A DNA stretch of 64,000 nucleotides, taken from NCBI GenBank assembly GCA_902773835.1, contig CACYFZ010000001.1, positions 1 through 64,000 of the forward strand, written 5' to 3'. The translations under genes and the position numbers were made by a program. Shown one piece after another: positions 45,867 through 55,532 of the stretch; the first letter of the stretch is position 1, and each line of letters opens with the position of its first letter. This stretch comes from an uncultured Eubacteriales bacterium. GTDB lineage: Bacteria; Bacillota; Clostridia; Peptostreptococcales; Anaerovoracaceae. Under the pieces are notes generated by a model that saw nothing but the letters and a program-made list of their open reading frames with translations, searched no databases and was not told where the DNA came from.

Positions 45867-48800
45867 TTACTCACAATACGTGTGGCCGTCGAAGGAGTAG
45901 CAGAAGTCTCCGTCACGCCATCCTTTGTCGTATTCCCAATGCCATTCTTCCGGAACTTTTATAATCTCATATACATCTTTTTCCGGATTTCTTTCCATTA
46001 CAGGATCGCCATTTTTGTCAACCAGAGGTTGTCCATCCGGACCAATTTTTTGTTTATATGCTTTCTTTACAAGTTTTTTCTCCTCATGTGCTTTAACATC
46101 TATTACTTTATGCTTATGGTTTTCTCTCTGGCTCTTCCACTTGCTGTATGCTGCATTACGAGCTTTTCTCTTCTCGGCAGCATAACTCCAAGAGGAAAGA
46201 CCTACTTCAGTACCTTCAGTGTAGTACTCACCGTAGTATTCAATTACGTTATCCGGCTGCTTTTTGTATTTACCTTCCTTAGCTTTAGGTATTTGACTCA
46301 TAATCTTTCCCCAAAGTGTGGCGGCAGGTCCGGACATCGTACTCATTTCAACGTTCTGGTCGGTACCGATCCAAAGAGCAGCTGCATATGAAGGGGTAAA
46401 TCCGTCGAACCAAATATCATACTGGTCGTTGGTCGTTCCTGTCTTACCGCCGACAGTGACATCATCAATGGCGGCAGGCCACGCGATACCGCGGCTTACA
46501 ACACTCTGAAGTACATCTGTCATAATCCAGGCGACACCTTCATTCATGGCTTCTGTCTGCTTGGAATTGCCGGTAAGGATTTCTTTCCCGTTTCTGTCCA
46601 AAACTTTGGTGTAGCAAACAGGAGTGTTTACTTTTCCTCCGCCAGGGAAGGCTGCATAGGCGAGAGCCATTTCGAGAGGTTGTACACCTTCTGTCATAGC
46701 ACCCAAAGCCATTGCGGCAAGGTTGACGTCATTAACTTTGTCATTCTGATCAACATCAACCGTTGTTGTTATGCCGAATTTCTTAAGCTGTTTAATAGCA
46801 TATTCCGGCGTAATTTGAAGCTCCAGCTTAACAGCGCATGTGTTAATGGACTGCTGAATAGCGGATCTGAAATTGTTAGTTCCGCTGTAACCACCCGTAG
46901 CGTTCTTCGGCCAATATTTACCGTTAATCTTTGTTCTTTCATCTTCAACAGAGGAGTGTGCGGTAATGTAGTCTCCATATCCTCTGGTTCCTTGTCTGTC
47001 AACTTTGTAATTGACATATTCCCATTTCTTTCCGTCCTTCTGAAGCTCATAACTCTTCTGAAGTGCAGCACCGTATACGGCCAAAGGCTTAATGGAAGAT
47101 CCCGGCTGACGGGTACCGACTGCTCTGTTAAGGAGTTTTTCTCCCTTGAACTGACGGCCGCCTACCATGGCTTTTACTTCTCCTGTACCGACCTGGACGA
47201 TAACCATAGCAGCCTGAGGTTGACGTGTATTTCTTCCGAGAGAATAGCCGGTATCCTTAATAATCAGATCATCACCGTCTTTGACGAAGATCTCTTTGTA
47301 ATTACTGTCGTTAAAGAAATCGGCTGAGACAACCACGTTGCCGTCTTCATCACCGCTCTTAAACTCTGCAGGTATGTTTACAAATCCTCCCTGGATGGAG
47401 TAGAGGGTGTTGCCGTCATAGAAATAGTAATTCTTGAACTCTATGCTGTAGTCGGTAGCACCGTTAACTTCAGTTTCATATATTAAGAGGTTGTGTCCTT
47501 TGTTGATTACGGCAGAACCGTCTTCTTTAAACTCAATCTCGTCATTATCTCCGCTGAGACGGAAGTTGTCGTCTTCATCGAAGTAATCCTCGTAGTCGTA
47601 AAGGGCAATTTCTCCGTCGTTATTCAGGATATTGCCGTCTCCGTCGTAATATGCCGACACATAAGGGAAGTTGGCATCATCCTTAAACTCATCAACTATA
47701 ACCGTCTGGGCTTCACTGTCAATGGTGGAGTAAATCTGAAGTCCGCCTGTATATACCTTTCTCTCAGCTTCCTCATACGAGAGACCATATTGCTCCATAA
47801 GGTCGGCGACCAGAGTATCGATCAGATAGTCGTGGAAGTAGGTGTACTTATTACTGGTGGATTTAAGGGTAGGGTCGATAAAGTCATTAAGAGGCTTATC
47901 ATAACTCTCCTTATATTCATCCTTAGTAATAAGATTCTGCTCAAGCATAAGATCCAAGGTGAGATTTCTTCTGTTCTTCGAGATATCATTGGTAACAATC
48001 TTATCCGGTGATTTGGAAATTACCTTGGAGTCTTCACTTACTTCTCCGCCTTCTGCCGCATTCTTGAGAAGGGCATAGTTGTCGGGAGCCTGAGGAAGGG
48101 CGGCAAGTGCAGCACTTTCGAGCACACTCAAATCAGCTACGCTCTTTGAGAAATATGTCCTGGCAGCTGCATTAACGCCATAGCAACCGTAGCCGAGATA
48201 TATTGTATTGAGATAAGCTTCGACAATCTCTTCTTTCGTGTGCGCGTGCTCCAATCTTGCAGCATAATACATTTCCTGAACTTTACGCTTTATACTTCGT
48301 TCACTCTTGATTTCAGGAAGATAAATATTACGGGCCAGCTGCTGAGTAATCGTACTGGTACCGCTTATCTGACCGTGTCCGGTGATGGAGGAGATGACGG
48401 CACCTATCATACGTGTCCAGTTAAACCCGTGGTGCTTCCAGAAAGTCTTATCCTCTATAGCTACAAAGGATTCAATAAGATTTTCAGGCATATCCTCATA
48501 TTTAACGATACGTCTGTTTTCGGTGTAATAAATACTGTCGATTTGCTTTCCTTCGTCGTTATATACGAGTGAAGATGTAGCAACGGTAGCATACATATCG
48601 TTGTAATTGAAAACAGGGGACTTATAAATGATGTAGCCGAATATTCCGGCAACTGTCATAATCATTAGCAGCCCGACAATCGCAAAATCTCTGAATAATT
48701 TAAGGAAACTGAATTTCCATTTCTTATTCTTAATTATCTTACCGTCGCGTTCGTATGTATCTCCCTGTTCAGGATTGTAATCAGGGTTCTTTTTCAGGAA

Positions 48801-49997
48801 GAGTATCTGTTTAAGAGTTTTCTTTTCTTTCGGTTTTCTCGCTTTTCTTCTGAAAAGACCGGATCTCTTTGACTTTAATACTCTGTGCTCTATACGTTTG
48901 CGAGCGCCGAGATCTACCTTTATATATTCTCCGCTTTCAGGATCTGCAAAATAATCCGTGTTCGGAGGAGTTCTGTCTTCCTTAGGTTTATTCAGCAGTT
49001 CGCTTACGGAATATGAAGCGGCTGCAACAGGAAGTTCAGTTGAACTGTCTTCTTCGGAAAGGGAAGTCTTATCTTCTGCATCTTCTGATTCCTGTTTTTC
49101 TTCTTCTGCATCCGAAACTTCAGAATCTTTTTCTGAATCCGAAACCTGAGATTCTTCATTTTCTTCCTCAGTAACAGAATCTTCAGATGCTGCGTCTTCT
49201 TCGGATGCAACAACTTCTTCGGATGGTTCGGATTCTTCCGGCTCTTTAGCTTCAATGCTTTCAGCCTCGGATTCTATTTCTTCGGAAACTTCTTTCTTTT
49301 CAGAAGAGTCATCTGACGTTTCATCTGATGAAGACGGAGTTAATTCCTCTATAAAATCTATATCTTCTTCTTCGTCTTTGTCTGTATGGATATCAACAGG
49401 TTCTTCCTTCTTCATGGAGAAGAGCGAGACGAAACTTTTAAAAGCGGTCTGTATTTTCTCTCCCGGATTAAATGCCTCTTTCTTTTCCGATGGGCTTTCT
49501 GAAGAAGTATCATCTGATGCTTCGGAATCTCCGAACATTTCATCCAATATCTTTTCCGGAGAAGAATCTTCGTTTTTAAGCTCAGCTGCTTCTTTGTTAT
49601 TTTCAGATTCAGAGGAGGCATGCGAAATAACGTCTGATGCTCTTTCAGGTTCTACCGCTTCAGGTTTTTTCGATGTTTTGGTTGTTGTGCCTTCATCGCG
49701 GAACGCAGGAACATCATCTTCTTCGTCATCTCTGACTCTTTGAACCTTAATAGCAGACGGGGCAGGGTCTTTAGTGACCTGGCGCTCCGCCTTATCAGAC
49801 TTTTTGGATTTCTTTCCTTTTGATTTAACCGGTTCTACTTCTTTCCACTGAAAAGTCTGTCTGCTTGCTGACTCTTCAGGTGAATCCGAACTCGGTTCTG
49901 AATTGTATTCAGCAACATCTTCCGGTTCATCAAACTTAGAAAGAAAATTATCGATGTCACGCTTAGGATCAGCTTTTTTCTTTTTGCTCGATCTCAT
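45867..49997 (-). CDS. ponA: Class A penicillin-binding protein (PBP1A type) with a very long acidic N-terminal extension
   Basis: This enzyme polymerises and cross-links peptidoglycan. The 1376-residue protein has about 435 cytoplasmic residues dominated by Ser, Glu, Asp and Lys before its single membrane helix (about 438-458). The glycosyltransferase domain has AIEDKTFWKHHG, with the catalytic Glu near 515. The transpeptidase has PGSSIKP (Ser near 967), SIN and KTGTT motifs. A 120-residue Asp-rich insert lies between domains near 775-920. The tail is Lys-rich and ends in aromatic residues. Usual PBP1 length is 700-900. GGAGG selects ATG 49997 over an in-frame GTG at 50003. Confidence 0.93.
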   Translation of the reverse strand: MRSSKKKKADPKRDIDNFLSKFDEPEDVAEYNSEPSSDSPEESASRQTFQWKEVEPVKSKGKKSKKSDKAERQVTKDPAPSAIKVQRVRDDEEDDVPAFRDEGTTTKTSKKPEAVEPERASDVISHASSESENNKEAAELKNEDSSPEKILDEMFGDSEASDDTSSESPSEKKEAFNPGEKIQTAFKSFVSLFSMKKEEPVDIHTDKDEEEDIDFIEELTPSSSDETSDDSSEKKEVSEEIESEAESIEAKEPEESEPSEEVVASEEDAASEDSVTEEENEESQVSDSEKDSEVSDAEEEKQESEDAEDKTSLSEEDSSTELPVAAASYSVSELLNKPKEDRTPPNTDYFADPESGEYIKVDLGARKRIEHRVLKSKRSGLFRRKARKPKEKKTLKQILFLKKNPDYNPEQGDTYERDGKIIKNKKWKFSFLKLFRDFAIVGLLMIMTVAGIFGYIIYKSPVFNYNDMYATVATSSLVYNDEGKQIDSIYYTENRRIVKYEDMPENLIESFVAIEDKTFWKHHGFNWTRMIGAVISSITGHGQISGTSTITQQLARNIYLPEIKSERSIKRKVQEMYYAARLEHAHTKEEIVEAYLNTIYLGYGCYGVNAAARTYFSKSVADLSVLESAALAALPQAPDNYALLKNAAEGGEVSEDSKVISKSPDKIVTNDISKNRRNLTLDLMLEQNLITKDEYKESYDKPLNDFIDPTLKSTSNKYTYFHDYLIDTLVADLMEQYGLSYEEAERKVYTGGLQIYSTIDSEAQTVIVDEFKDDANFPYVSAYYDGDGNILNNDGEIALYDYEDYFDEDDNFRLSGDNDEIEFKEDGSAVINKGHNLLIYETEVNGATDYSIEFKNYYFYDGNTLYSIQGGFVNIPAEFKSGDEDGNVVVSADFFNDSNYKEIFVKDGDDLIIKDTGYSLGRNTRQPQAAMVIVQVGTGEVKAMVGGRQFKGEKLLNRAVGTRQPGSSIKPLAVYGAALQKSYELQKDGKKWEYVNYKVDRQGTRGYGDYITAHSSVEDERTKINGKYWPKNATGGYSGTNNFRSAIQQSINTCAVKLELQITPEYAIKQLKKFGITTTVDVDQNDKVNDVNLAAMALGAMTEGVQPLEMALAYAAFPGGGKVNTPVCYTKVLDRNGKEILTGNSKQTEAMNEGVAWIMTDVLQSVVSRGIAWPAAIDDVTVGGKTGTTNDQYDIWFDGFTPSYAAALWIGTDQNVEMSTMSGPAATLWGKIMSQIPKAKEGKYKKQPDNVIEYYGEYYTEGTEVGLSSWSYAAEKRKARNAAYSKWKSQRENHKHKVIDVKAHEEKKLVKKAYKQKIGPDGQPLVDKNGDPVMERNPEKDVYEIIKVPEEWHWEYDKGWRDGDFCYSFDGHTYCE

Positions 49998-50082
49998 GCG
50001 CACCTCCTGTATAGGGTAAATTGGGTTAGTACAAACTATATATTGTGCATTAACCGTTTTATTCTACCATATTTTCTACTTT

Positions 50083-51552
50083 CTACAAAGAGAATGTATT
50101 ACCTTTTGTCTTTATATAGCACATAAGTGTATTAACTAAATTCGCGGCGGATTTTTTACTTAACCTCAGATGGACTATATCTGAATTGCTGTTTTTCTCT
50201 GCCAAGTATGAGCAAGGAGTAAAAAAGCTGTCTGAAGTTACCGCGAGCTCGGAGCTTTCCGAAGAACTGTGAACTTTTGAATATGTTGTTTTAAAAGTTC
50301 TGAAAAGCGAATCTTCATCATTTTCAAAAGCCTCATGTATTTCCGTTTCTTTAAAACCGCATCCGAGAAGTTCTGCTCCGGCTCGATTATCTATTACTAT
50401 ACGATTTAAGAACAACTCATCATAACCTTGAGATAACAATTTCAATTTGATGGAGGAATCTTCTGCTGTCAGATTCATAACGGCATTTACTCCGCAGTAA
50501 TCTCCTTCGCTTTTTGTTTCCGGAATTGAATCACTTTTTGAAAAGGTATAGACATTCCCTCCTATAGTGTACAGCAGCCTTGTAAGTTGATCTGATGTTT
50601 CCGTGTCGTAGCATTTTTTCGGCAAATTTTCTTCGTTACTAATTACTTCATATGTAAAACTGAGATTCGGATTGTCTTTTGCGTAATCTTTTGTCCATTC
50701 TTTCACTTTGTGATCAATAAATTTTGTGAATGAATCTAATGAATATGAGTTGAGCATTATGCATACTTCGACTGAATCGGGATACATGTTTTCATTACTG
50801 CCTACTCTGAAGTCGGAAACATTGTATACTACCGATTTACTTTTAAGTCTTGTCAAAAGACTGCCCAATACTGAGAGTGGATCAGGCTGTGTTAAAGAGT
50901 TTTGCGGAGTCACTTCTCCGGTGTCTATACCGGAAATGCTTATTTTGACAGCGGTATCCAGTGTTGCGTCTTCTTTCTTGGCGGGTATTGATATCTCTGA
51001 AATTGTTTCTGCGAAAGAATAAGGGGAGAGATATGCTTTGTTGCCCTGGTCAAGATATACAACTTTAGTTTTTTCAGACACGTATTTCTTGCTTAGTGCT
51101 TTATATCCTTTTCCGTTGTTGTTTTCGTCATTAACAAATATTACAATCTTTCTGCCTGATTCAAGATCGGCTGCAGCAATGGAAGCAGCTGATGCTATGA
51201 GAATTGATTTCTCTGAGGCGGTCTTGTAATTGAGTCCGCATATAACAACCGTAGGCGATACGTTTTTCTTACGATCAATGGCAGGGGTGTCGAAAATAAT
51301 ATTTCCGGCCTTGTCAATATCGTAGTCCATTCCGTTTTTGTCAGCCCAATCGGTAATAAAAGAAGACAGCTGTTCCTGACTTTCAAATCCTTCTTCTGCA
51401 GCTGCGGAAGTTTCTGAGATCAAGTCTGAAAAAGCAGTCCGGTCAAGCACTTTATAACGGTTGGCTCTGTGATAGAAATACACAGAACTAATCGCGATTA
51501 TTACTGCCAGAATAAGCAGCCAGAATTTCCAATTTCGAAACACTTTTACCAT
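50083..51552 (-). CDS. Membrane-anchored protein resembling a degenerate M20 peptidase
   Basis: The 489-residue protein has an N-terminal membrane helix (about 11-27), so the rest is likely outside the cell. The order of blocks recalls M20/PepD peptidases: DIDKAGNIIFDTPA, then SPTVVICGLNY where the metal-binding HxD would stand, then IVIFVNDENNNGKGYKAL where the EE pair would stand. A central segment (about 215-320) resembles the lid/dimerisation domain. The metal-binding residues are missing, so hydrolysis is unlikely. This assignment is inference. It lies just upstream of the PBP gene, 85 bases apart, possibly in one transcript. Confidence 0.6.
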   Translation of the reverse strand: MVKVFRNWKFWLLILAVIIAISSVYFYHRANRYKVLDRTAFSDLISETSAAAEEGFESQEQLSSFITDWADKNGMDYDIDKAGNIIFDTPAIDRKKNVSPTVVICGLNYKTASEKSILIASAASIAAADLESGRKIVIFVNDENNNGKGYKALSKKYVSEKTKVVYLDQGNKAYLSPYSFAETISEISIPAKKEDATLDTAVKISISGIDTGEVTPQNSLTQPDPLSVLGSLLTRLKSKSVVYNVSDFRVGSNENMYPDSVEVCIMLNSYSLDSFTKFIDHKVKEWTKDYAKDNPNLSFTYEVISNEENLPKKCYDTETSDQLTRLLYTIGGNVYTFSKSDSIPETKSEGDYCGVNAVMNLTAEDSSIKLKLLSQGYDELFLNRIVIDNRAGAELLGCGFKETEIHEAFENDEDSLFRTFKTTYSKVHSSSESSELAVTSDSFFTPCSYLAEKNSNSDIVHLRLSKKSAANLVNTLMCYIKTKGNTFSL

Positions 51553-51600
51553 ACATTAGGTATTCTATCACTTAATTCACGAAATTTGAAGAATTAACCC

Positions 51601-51630
51601 TTGCAATCGTTTGACAAGCTGTGATAATAT
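51601..51630 (+). promoter_or_regulatory. Promoter of rpmB
   Basis: TTGCAA at 51601-51606 pairs with GATAAT (51623-51628, 16 bases) or TAATAT (51625-51630, 18 bases) as the -10. A second TTGACA at 51611 is too close to serve. A G+C-rich leader of about 50 bases follows. Confidence 0.6.
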
Positions 51631-51684
51631 AGCGGGGCGCGTAAATGAGCGCGTACTAAAGAAACTACAAAGGAGGTGCGGCAA

Positions 51685-51876
51685 ATGTCCAGAAAATGTG
51701 AAGTATGCGGCAAGGGCCAGACATCAGGAAACGCAGTTTCTCACTCCAATATTCATACAAAAAGAAAATGGAATGCCAATATCCAGACCGTAAGGATCAA
51801 CGATAACGGCAGAGTAAGAAAAGCGAATGTCTGCACCAGCTGTCTCAGATCGGGCAAGGTCAACCGTGCCGTCTGA
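51685..51876 (+). CDS. rpmB: 50S ribosomal protein L28 (zinc-ribbon form)
   Basis: The 63-residue protein begins MSRKCEVCGKG and has the L28 core SGNAVSHSNIHTKRKWNANIQ and a second cysteine pair CTSCLRSGKV. The two CxxC pairs identify the zinc-binding paralogue. AAAGGAGG places the start at ATG 51685; an in-frame GTG at 51676 lies in the ribosome site. Own promoter and terminator suggest a separate transcript, with some read-through to the asp23-like gene possible. Confidence 0.96.
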   Translation: MSRKCEVCGKGQTSGNAVSHSNIHTKRKWNANIQTVRINDNGRVRKANVCTSCLRSGKVNRAV

Positions 51877-51893
51877 TGAACATACCAAAACGG

Positions 51894-51926
51894 AGTCTTA
51901 AGCTGAAGCTTAAGACTTTTTCTTTT
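51894..51926 (+). terminator. Terminator after rpmB
   Basis: AGTCTTAAGCT pairs perfectly with AGCTTAAGACT over 11 bases, followed by TTTTTCTTTT. Confidence 0.9.
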
Positions 51927-51951
51927 AAGAAAAAAATTATACAATCATAGC

Positions 51952-52353
51952 ATGTCAATAATAGATAGAAACGAATACGGCGCCATAGGTGTCAATAAAA
52001 ACGTAATAGAAAAGATGATCATAGAAGATGTCCTGAAACTTAAGGACAAGCTTATTCTGTGTACGAAAAAAGGAAAGCCCGTAAAAGAGAACAGAACGCC
52101 TTGGATAGATCCGGATTATTACGATGCAATAAGCTTTACGGATAAAAGATCAGCACAGGAGGTAGCTCTGAATATCATAGTCGTAAAGGGAGTTAGGGTC
52201 GCCGACTTAGCGGATACCGTATTTGAGATAGTCGAAAACGCATTCAGCCAAATGCGCTTGGATAAGCCTAAGGTTATTAAATTGAAAGTAAGGGGCGTTA
52301 TGTCGGACACTGTCAGCAAACGCAATATAGAGGTTGTCAGAAGAAATGACTGA
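51952..52353 (+). CDS. Asp23/Gls24 family protein (YloU-like)
   Basis: The 133-residue protein has the Asp23 fold pattern. YGAIGVNKNVIEKMI comes first, then ALNIIVVKGVRVADLADTVFEIVENAF near the middle and a final beta strand LKVRGVMS. Family members are cell-envelope-stress or membrane-associated proteins of unclear mechanism. In B. subtilis the order is rpmB-yloU-yloV-recG. Here yloV (the fatty acid kinase gene fakA) is absent and recG overlaps this gene by 8 bases. Confidence 0.85.
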   Translation: MSIIDRNEYGAIGVNKNVIEKMIIEDVLKLKDKLILCTKKGKPVKENRTPWIDPDYYDAISFTDKRSAQEVALNIIVVKGVRVADLADTVFEIVENAFSQMRLDKPKVIKLKVRGVMSDTVSKRNIEVVRRND

Positions 52354-54385
52354 GTTGCTGACATTATATGATGACGTAGCGAATATAAAGGGTGTAGGAA
52401 GCAAGAAAAAGGAGCAGCTGACAAATGCCGGCATAGAAACGGTAGGAGAGCTTCTTGAGTATTATCCTGTAAAATACAAGGACAGGAGAGAGATAAGCAC
52501 TGCAATGTCTGCTGCTGAGGGTAAGGACTGCCTGGTAGCAGGGTCTCTTATAAAGATGCAATTCAGACCGATAGGTTCCGGTCGCTCTGTTTTGGAATGC
52601 AGCTTCAGAGATGACAGCTGCTATTATTATGCGGTTTTCTTTAATATGCCGTATCTGAGAAAGTCTCTGAATATCGGGAGAAGATACGTAATATTCGGTA
52701 AGATGAATCTGAGAAACGGAAAAAGAGTCTGGACCAACCCGGAAATGAGCCCTGAAGGAGGAGAAAGAGATCTGAGGGGGATTATCCCTGTTTACAGACA
52801 CAGCGCAGGTCTAAGCGATGTAAGCCTCAGAAAATGGATAAGAGAGGCTTTAAATAAAACAGATTTAACTAATGAATGGATAGACCCGGGTATAGTAGAG
52901 AAGAGAAAACTATGTGACATCGGGTTCGCATATAATAATATACACTTTCCGGCATCGGAACAGCATTATAAAGCAGCCAAGTACAGGATAAACTATGAGA
53001 CGATGCTGATGTATCAACTGGCTGTCAGAATAAGCAGAAACAGAAACGAATCTGCGGATGCTGACGCATCAGTTCCGGAAGCAGCTTCGGAAGAATTCAT
53101 TAAGAATCTTCCGTTTGAACTGACTGAAGGCCAGAGAAAATGTATAGAGGAGATAAATAATGATCTGAGTGAAAGGCGCCCGATGAACAGGCTTGTTCAG
53201 GGTGATGTAGGCTGCGGAAAGACCGTAGTGGCAGAAGCGGCCATATTCAGCTGTGCCAAAGCAGGTATGCAGTCTGCCATGATGGCACCTACGGAGATAT
53301 TGGCCAGGCAGCATTATGAAAGGCTAAGTGCTGATTTGAGCCCATATGGTATAAAATGCGCATTACTCGTCAGTTCGATGAAGAATGCCGAAAAAAAGGC
53401 GGTTACAGACTCCGCCTCGACAGGTGAAATAGATGTTCTGATAGGAACGCATGCATTGATACAAAGCAATGTGAGATTTTCAAATCTCGCCCTGGTCATC
53501 ACGGATGAGCAACACAGATTCGGAGTAGATCAAAGGAAAGCTCTTATGAAAAAAGGACGAGCTGCCAATGTGTGCGTTATGTCCGCAACTCCTATACCGA
53601 GAACACTTGCCAATACGGTGTTCGGAGATATGGACTTCAGCATAATCAGAAGCATGCCTTCAGACAGAAAAAAGATTATTACTCGTGCGCTCGATAAGGC
53701 AGGAAGAGAAAGAGCGTATATAGCGGTAAGAGAGGAGCTGGAAAAAGGCAGGCGAGCCTATATAATTGCACCCAGCATAGACAGTGAAGAGGATGAGCTT
53801 CTTTCGGTCAACCGTCTGTACGAAGAGGTTAAAGAAAGATATCCCGAATTCAAGACCGCGCTTCTTCACGGCAGACTTAAAAGCGAAGAAAAAGAAGCCA
53901 TAATGAAAGACTTCGCCGAAGGAAGAGTTCAGGTACTGGTTTCTACTATTGTTATAGAGGTTGGCATTGACGTTCCCGAAGCCAGCATAATAGTGATAGA
54001 AAACTCTGAAAGATTCGGTTTGGCGCAAATGCATCAACTGAGAGGAAGGGTAGGCAGAAGCGACATTCAGTCATACTGCTATGTTATTAATTACAGCAAC
54101 AGCGAAACTGCAAAGGAAAGAGCCAAGGCGATGGCTGAGATAAGCGACGGCTTTGAAATAAGTGAAGTGGATTACGAATTGAGAGGACCGGGAGACATAA
54201 TGGGAACGGTTCAGTCCGGGGTAATTAATTCAAATATACTTATGCTTTCAAGGAATACAAAGCTTTTGGAGGCGGCAATAGAGGATGCTGAGTATATAAT
54301 GAATAATGAGAATCAAACAGATAAGAACTATGCCTATGAACGCATAATGAATGAAAGTGAAAACGACAATTCTCAAATTATCTGA
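52346..54385 (+). CDS. recG: ATP-dependent DNA helicase RecG
   Basis: RecG remodels stalled replication forks and branched DNA. The 679-residue protein has a helix-hairpin-helix-like start (IKGVGSKKKEQL), a wedge OB domain (about 55-160), Walker A GDVGCGKT, the DEQH box LVITDEQHRFGVDQR, SATPIPRT, and motif VI QLRGRVGRS. The TRG-like C-terminal region carries DYELRGPGDIMGTVQSG. ATG 52346 is preferred over TTG 52334, both lying inside the end of the asp23-like gene. Confidence 0.96.
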   Translation: MTELLTLYDDVANIKGVGSKKKEQLTNAGIETVGELLEYYPVKYKDRREISTAMSAAEGKDCLVAGSLIKMQFRPIGSGRSVLECSFRDDSCYYYAVFFNMPYLRKSLNIGRRYVIFGKMNLRNGKRVWTNPEMSPEGGERDLRGIIPVYRHSAGLSDVSLRKWIREALNKTDLTNEWIDPGIVEKRKLCDIGFAYNNIHFPASEQHYKAAKYRINYETMLMYQLAVRISRNRNESADADASVPEAASEEFIKNLPFELTEGQRKCIEEINNDLSERRPMNRLVQGDVGCGKTVVAEAAIFSCAKAGMQSAMMAPTEILARQHYERLSADLSPYGIKCALLVSSMKNAEKKAVTDSASTGEIDVLIGTHALIQSNVRFSNLALVITDEQHRFGVDQRKALMKKGRAANVCVMSATPIPRTLANTVFGDMDFSIIRSMPSDRKKIITRALDKAGRERAYIAVREELEKGRRAYIIAPSIDSEEDELLSVNRLYEEVKERYPEFKTALLHGRLKSEEKEAIMKDFAEGRVQVLVSTIVIEVGIDVPEASIIVIENSERFGLAQMHQLRGRVGRSDIQSYCYVINYSNSETAKERAKAMAEISDGFEISEVDYELRGPGDIMGTVQSGVINSNILMLSRNTKLLEAAIEDAEYIMNNENQTDKNYAYERIMNESENDNSQII

Positions 54386-54411
54386 CAGATAATAGTGCAA
54401 AGGGAAGAAAA

Positions 54412-54981
54412 ATGAAAATAACATCCGGAAAGTATAAATACAGGAAGATAGAACTTCCGAAAGGAATAAGACCGACAACGGAAAAGGTAAGAGAAGCTGT
54501 ATTCAGTATGGTAATGCCATGGCTGGACGGAGCGGTTGTAATGGATATGTTCGCAGGCTCGGGTGCTTACGGACTGGAAGCGCTTTCGAGAGGGGCATCA
54601 CATTGCTATTTCTCAGAAGCATCACGCTCTAATGCTAAAGTATTGATGGCCAATATAGCTAATTGCGAAGCGGGCTCGGAATCTACGGTATATAACTCTG
54701 ATTATCAAACCGCGATCACAAAGGCTGCAGAAGACGGAGCCGTACTTGAAGTAGTATTTATGGATCCGCCGTACGACGAGCTCTCGTATTACGGCAAAGG
54801 CATGGAAATGCTGCAATCTAACGGCCTTTTGGATGAAGGGAGCGTAGTGATAGCAGAGCATTTATACGATAACAAATTATCTGACAAGTATGGAGATTTG
54901 CATCGAATTAAAGAAAAAAGATACGGAAGCATCGGAGTTGATGTGTTTATTTACGAAAAACGGAGCGAAGAAGACGCCTGA
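54412..54981 (+). CDS. rsmD: 16S rRNA (guanine966-N2)-methyltransferase RsmD
   Basis: RsmD methylates G966 of 16S rRNA (E. coli numbering). The 189-residue protein begins MKITSGKYKYRKIELPKG, then RPTTEKVREAVFSM, the SAM motif VMDMFAGSGAYGLEALSRGA and the catalytic FMDPPYDEL. Length and motifs are typical. It follows recG after 26 bases with an AAGGGAAG ribosome site and precedes coaD, a standard Firmicutes order. Confidence 0.96.
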   Translation: MKITSGKYKYRKIELPKGIRPTTEKVREAVFSMVMPWLDGAVVMDMFAGSGAYGLEALSRGASHCYFSEASRSNAKVLMANIANCEAGSESTVYNSDYQTAITKAAEDGAVLEVVFMDPPYDELSYYGKGMEMLQSNGLLDEGSVVIAEHLYDNKLSDKYGDLHRIKEKRYGSIGVDVFIYEKRSEEDA

Positions 54982-55037
54982 ATCCTTGATAATAAAACGC
55001 TCATTTGCTAATATCTAATGAGTGAGGACTTGACTGA

Positions 55038-55532
55038 ATGGAAAGAAAAGCTTTATATGCGGGTTCATTTGACCCCATTACAAACGGACATCTTAATATC
55101 ATTGAGAGAGCTGCCAAGGTATATGATTCACTCACAATTGCAGTCGTTGTTAACCCTAATAAAGCAGGTTTCTTCACTGTAGATGAGAGAGTTGCACTGG
55201 CAGAGGAAGCTACAAAGCATCTTTCGAACGTAAAGATTGACAGGTTCAACGGTCTCTTAGCCGATTACGTTAATGAAGGCGGTTTTGCAACTGTCATAAG
55301 AGGACTCAGAGATTCCGTAGACTTCCAAAATGAAATGCAGATGGCCAATATGAATGCCAGACTTTATAAGGGGGATACCGAAACTGTATTCCTGATGGGA
55401 AATCCCGAGTATTCATATATAAGCTCCAGCCTCATAAAAGAAGTAGCATCTCTGGGCGGTGACGTATCGGGACTTGTTCCTGACTGCGTACTTACCGGAA
55501 TCAAGAATAAACTACAGGAGGAAACAAAATGA
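55038..55532 (+). CDS. coaD: Phosphopantetheine adenylyltransferase
   Basis: CoaD makes dephospho-CoA from 4'-phosphopantetheine and ATP, the penultimate step in coenzyme A synthesis. The 164-residue protein has the nucleotidyltransferase motif AGSFDPITNGHLNII, NGLLADYVNE, VIRGLRDSVDFQNE and the ISSSLIKEVASLGGDV signature. The stop overlaps the next ATG (ATGA), so the downstream coiled-coil gene is translationally coupled. Confidence 0.97.
   Translation: MERKALYAGSFDPITNGHLNIIERAAKVYDSLTIAVVVNPNKAGFFTVDERVALAEEATKHLSNVKIDRFNGLLADYVNEGGFATVIRGLRDSVDFQNEMQMANMNARLYKGDTETVFLMGNPEYSYISSSLIKEVASLGGDVSGLVPDCVLTGIKNKLQEETK

Noticed and set aside
48958-49743. Plus-strand Ser-rich frames opposite the PBP gene's N-terminal part
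   Set aside because: They are reverse-strand reflections of the Glu/Ser/Asp-rich coding repeats (GAA/TCT codons) and lack ribosome sites.
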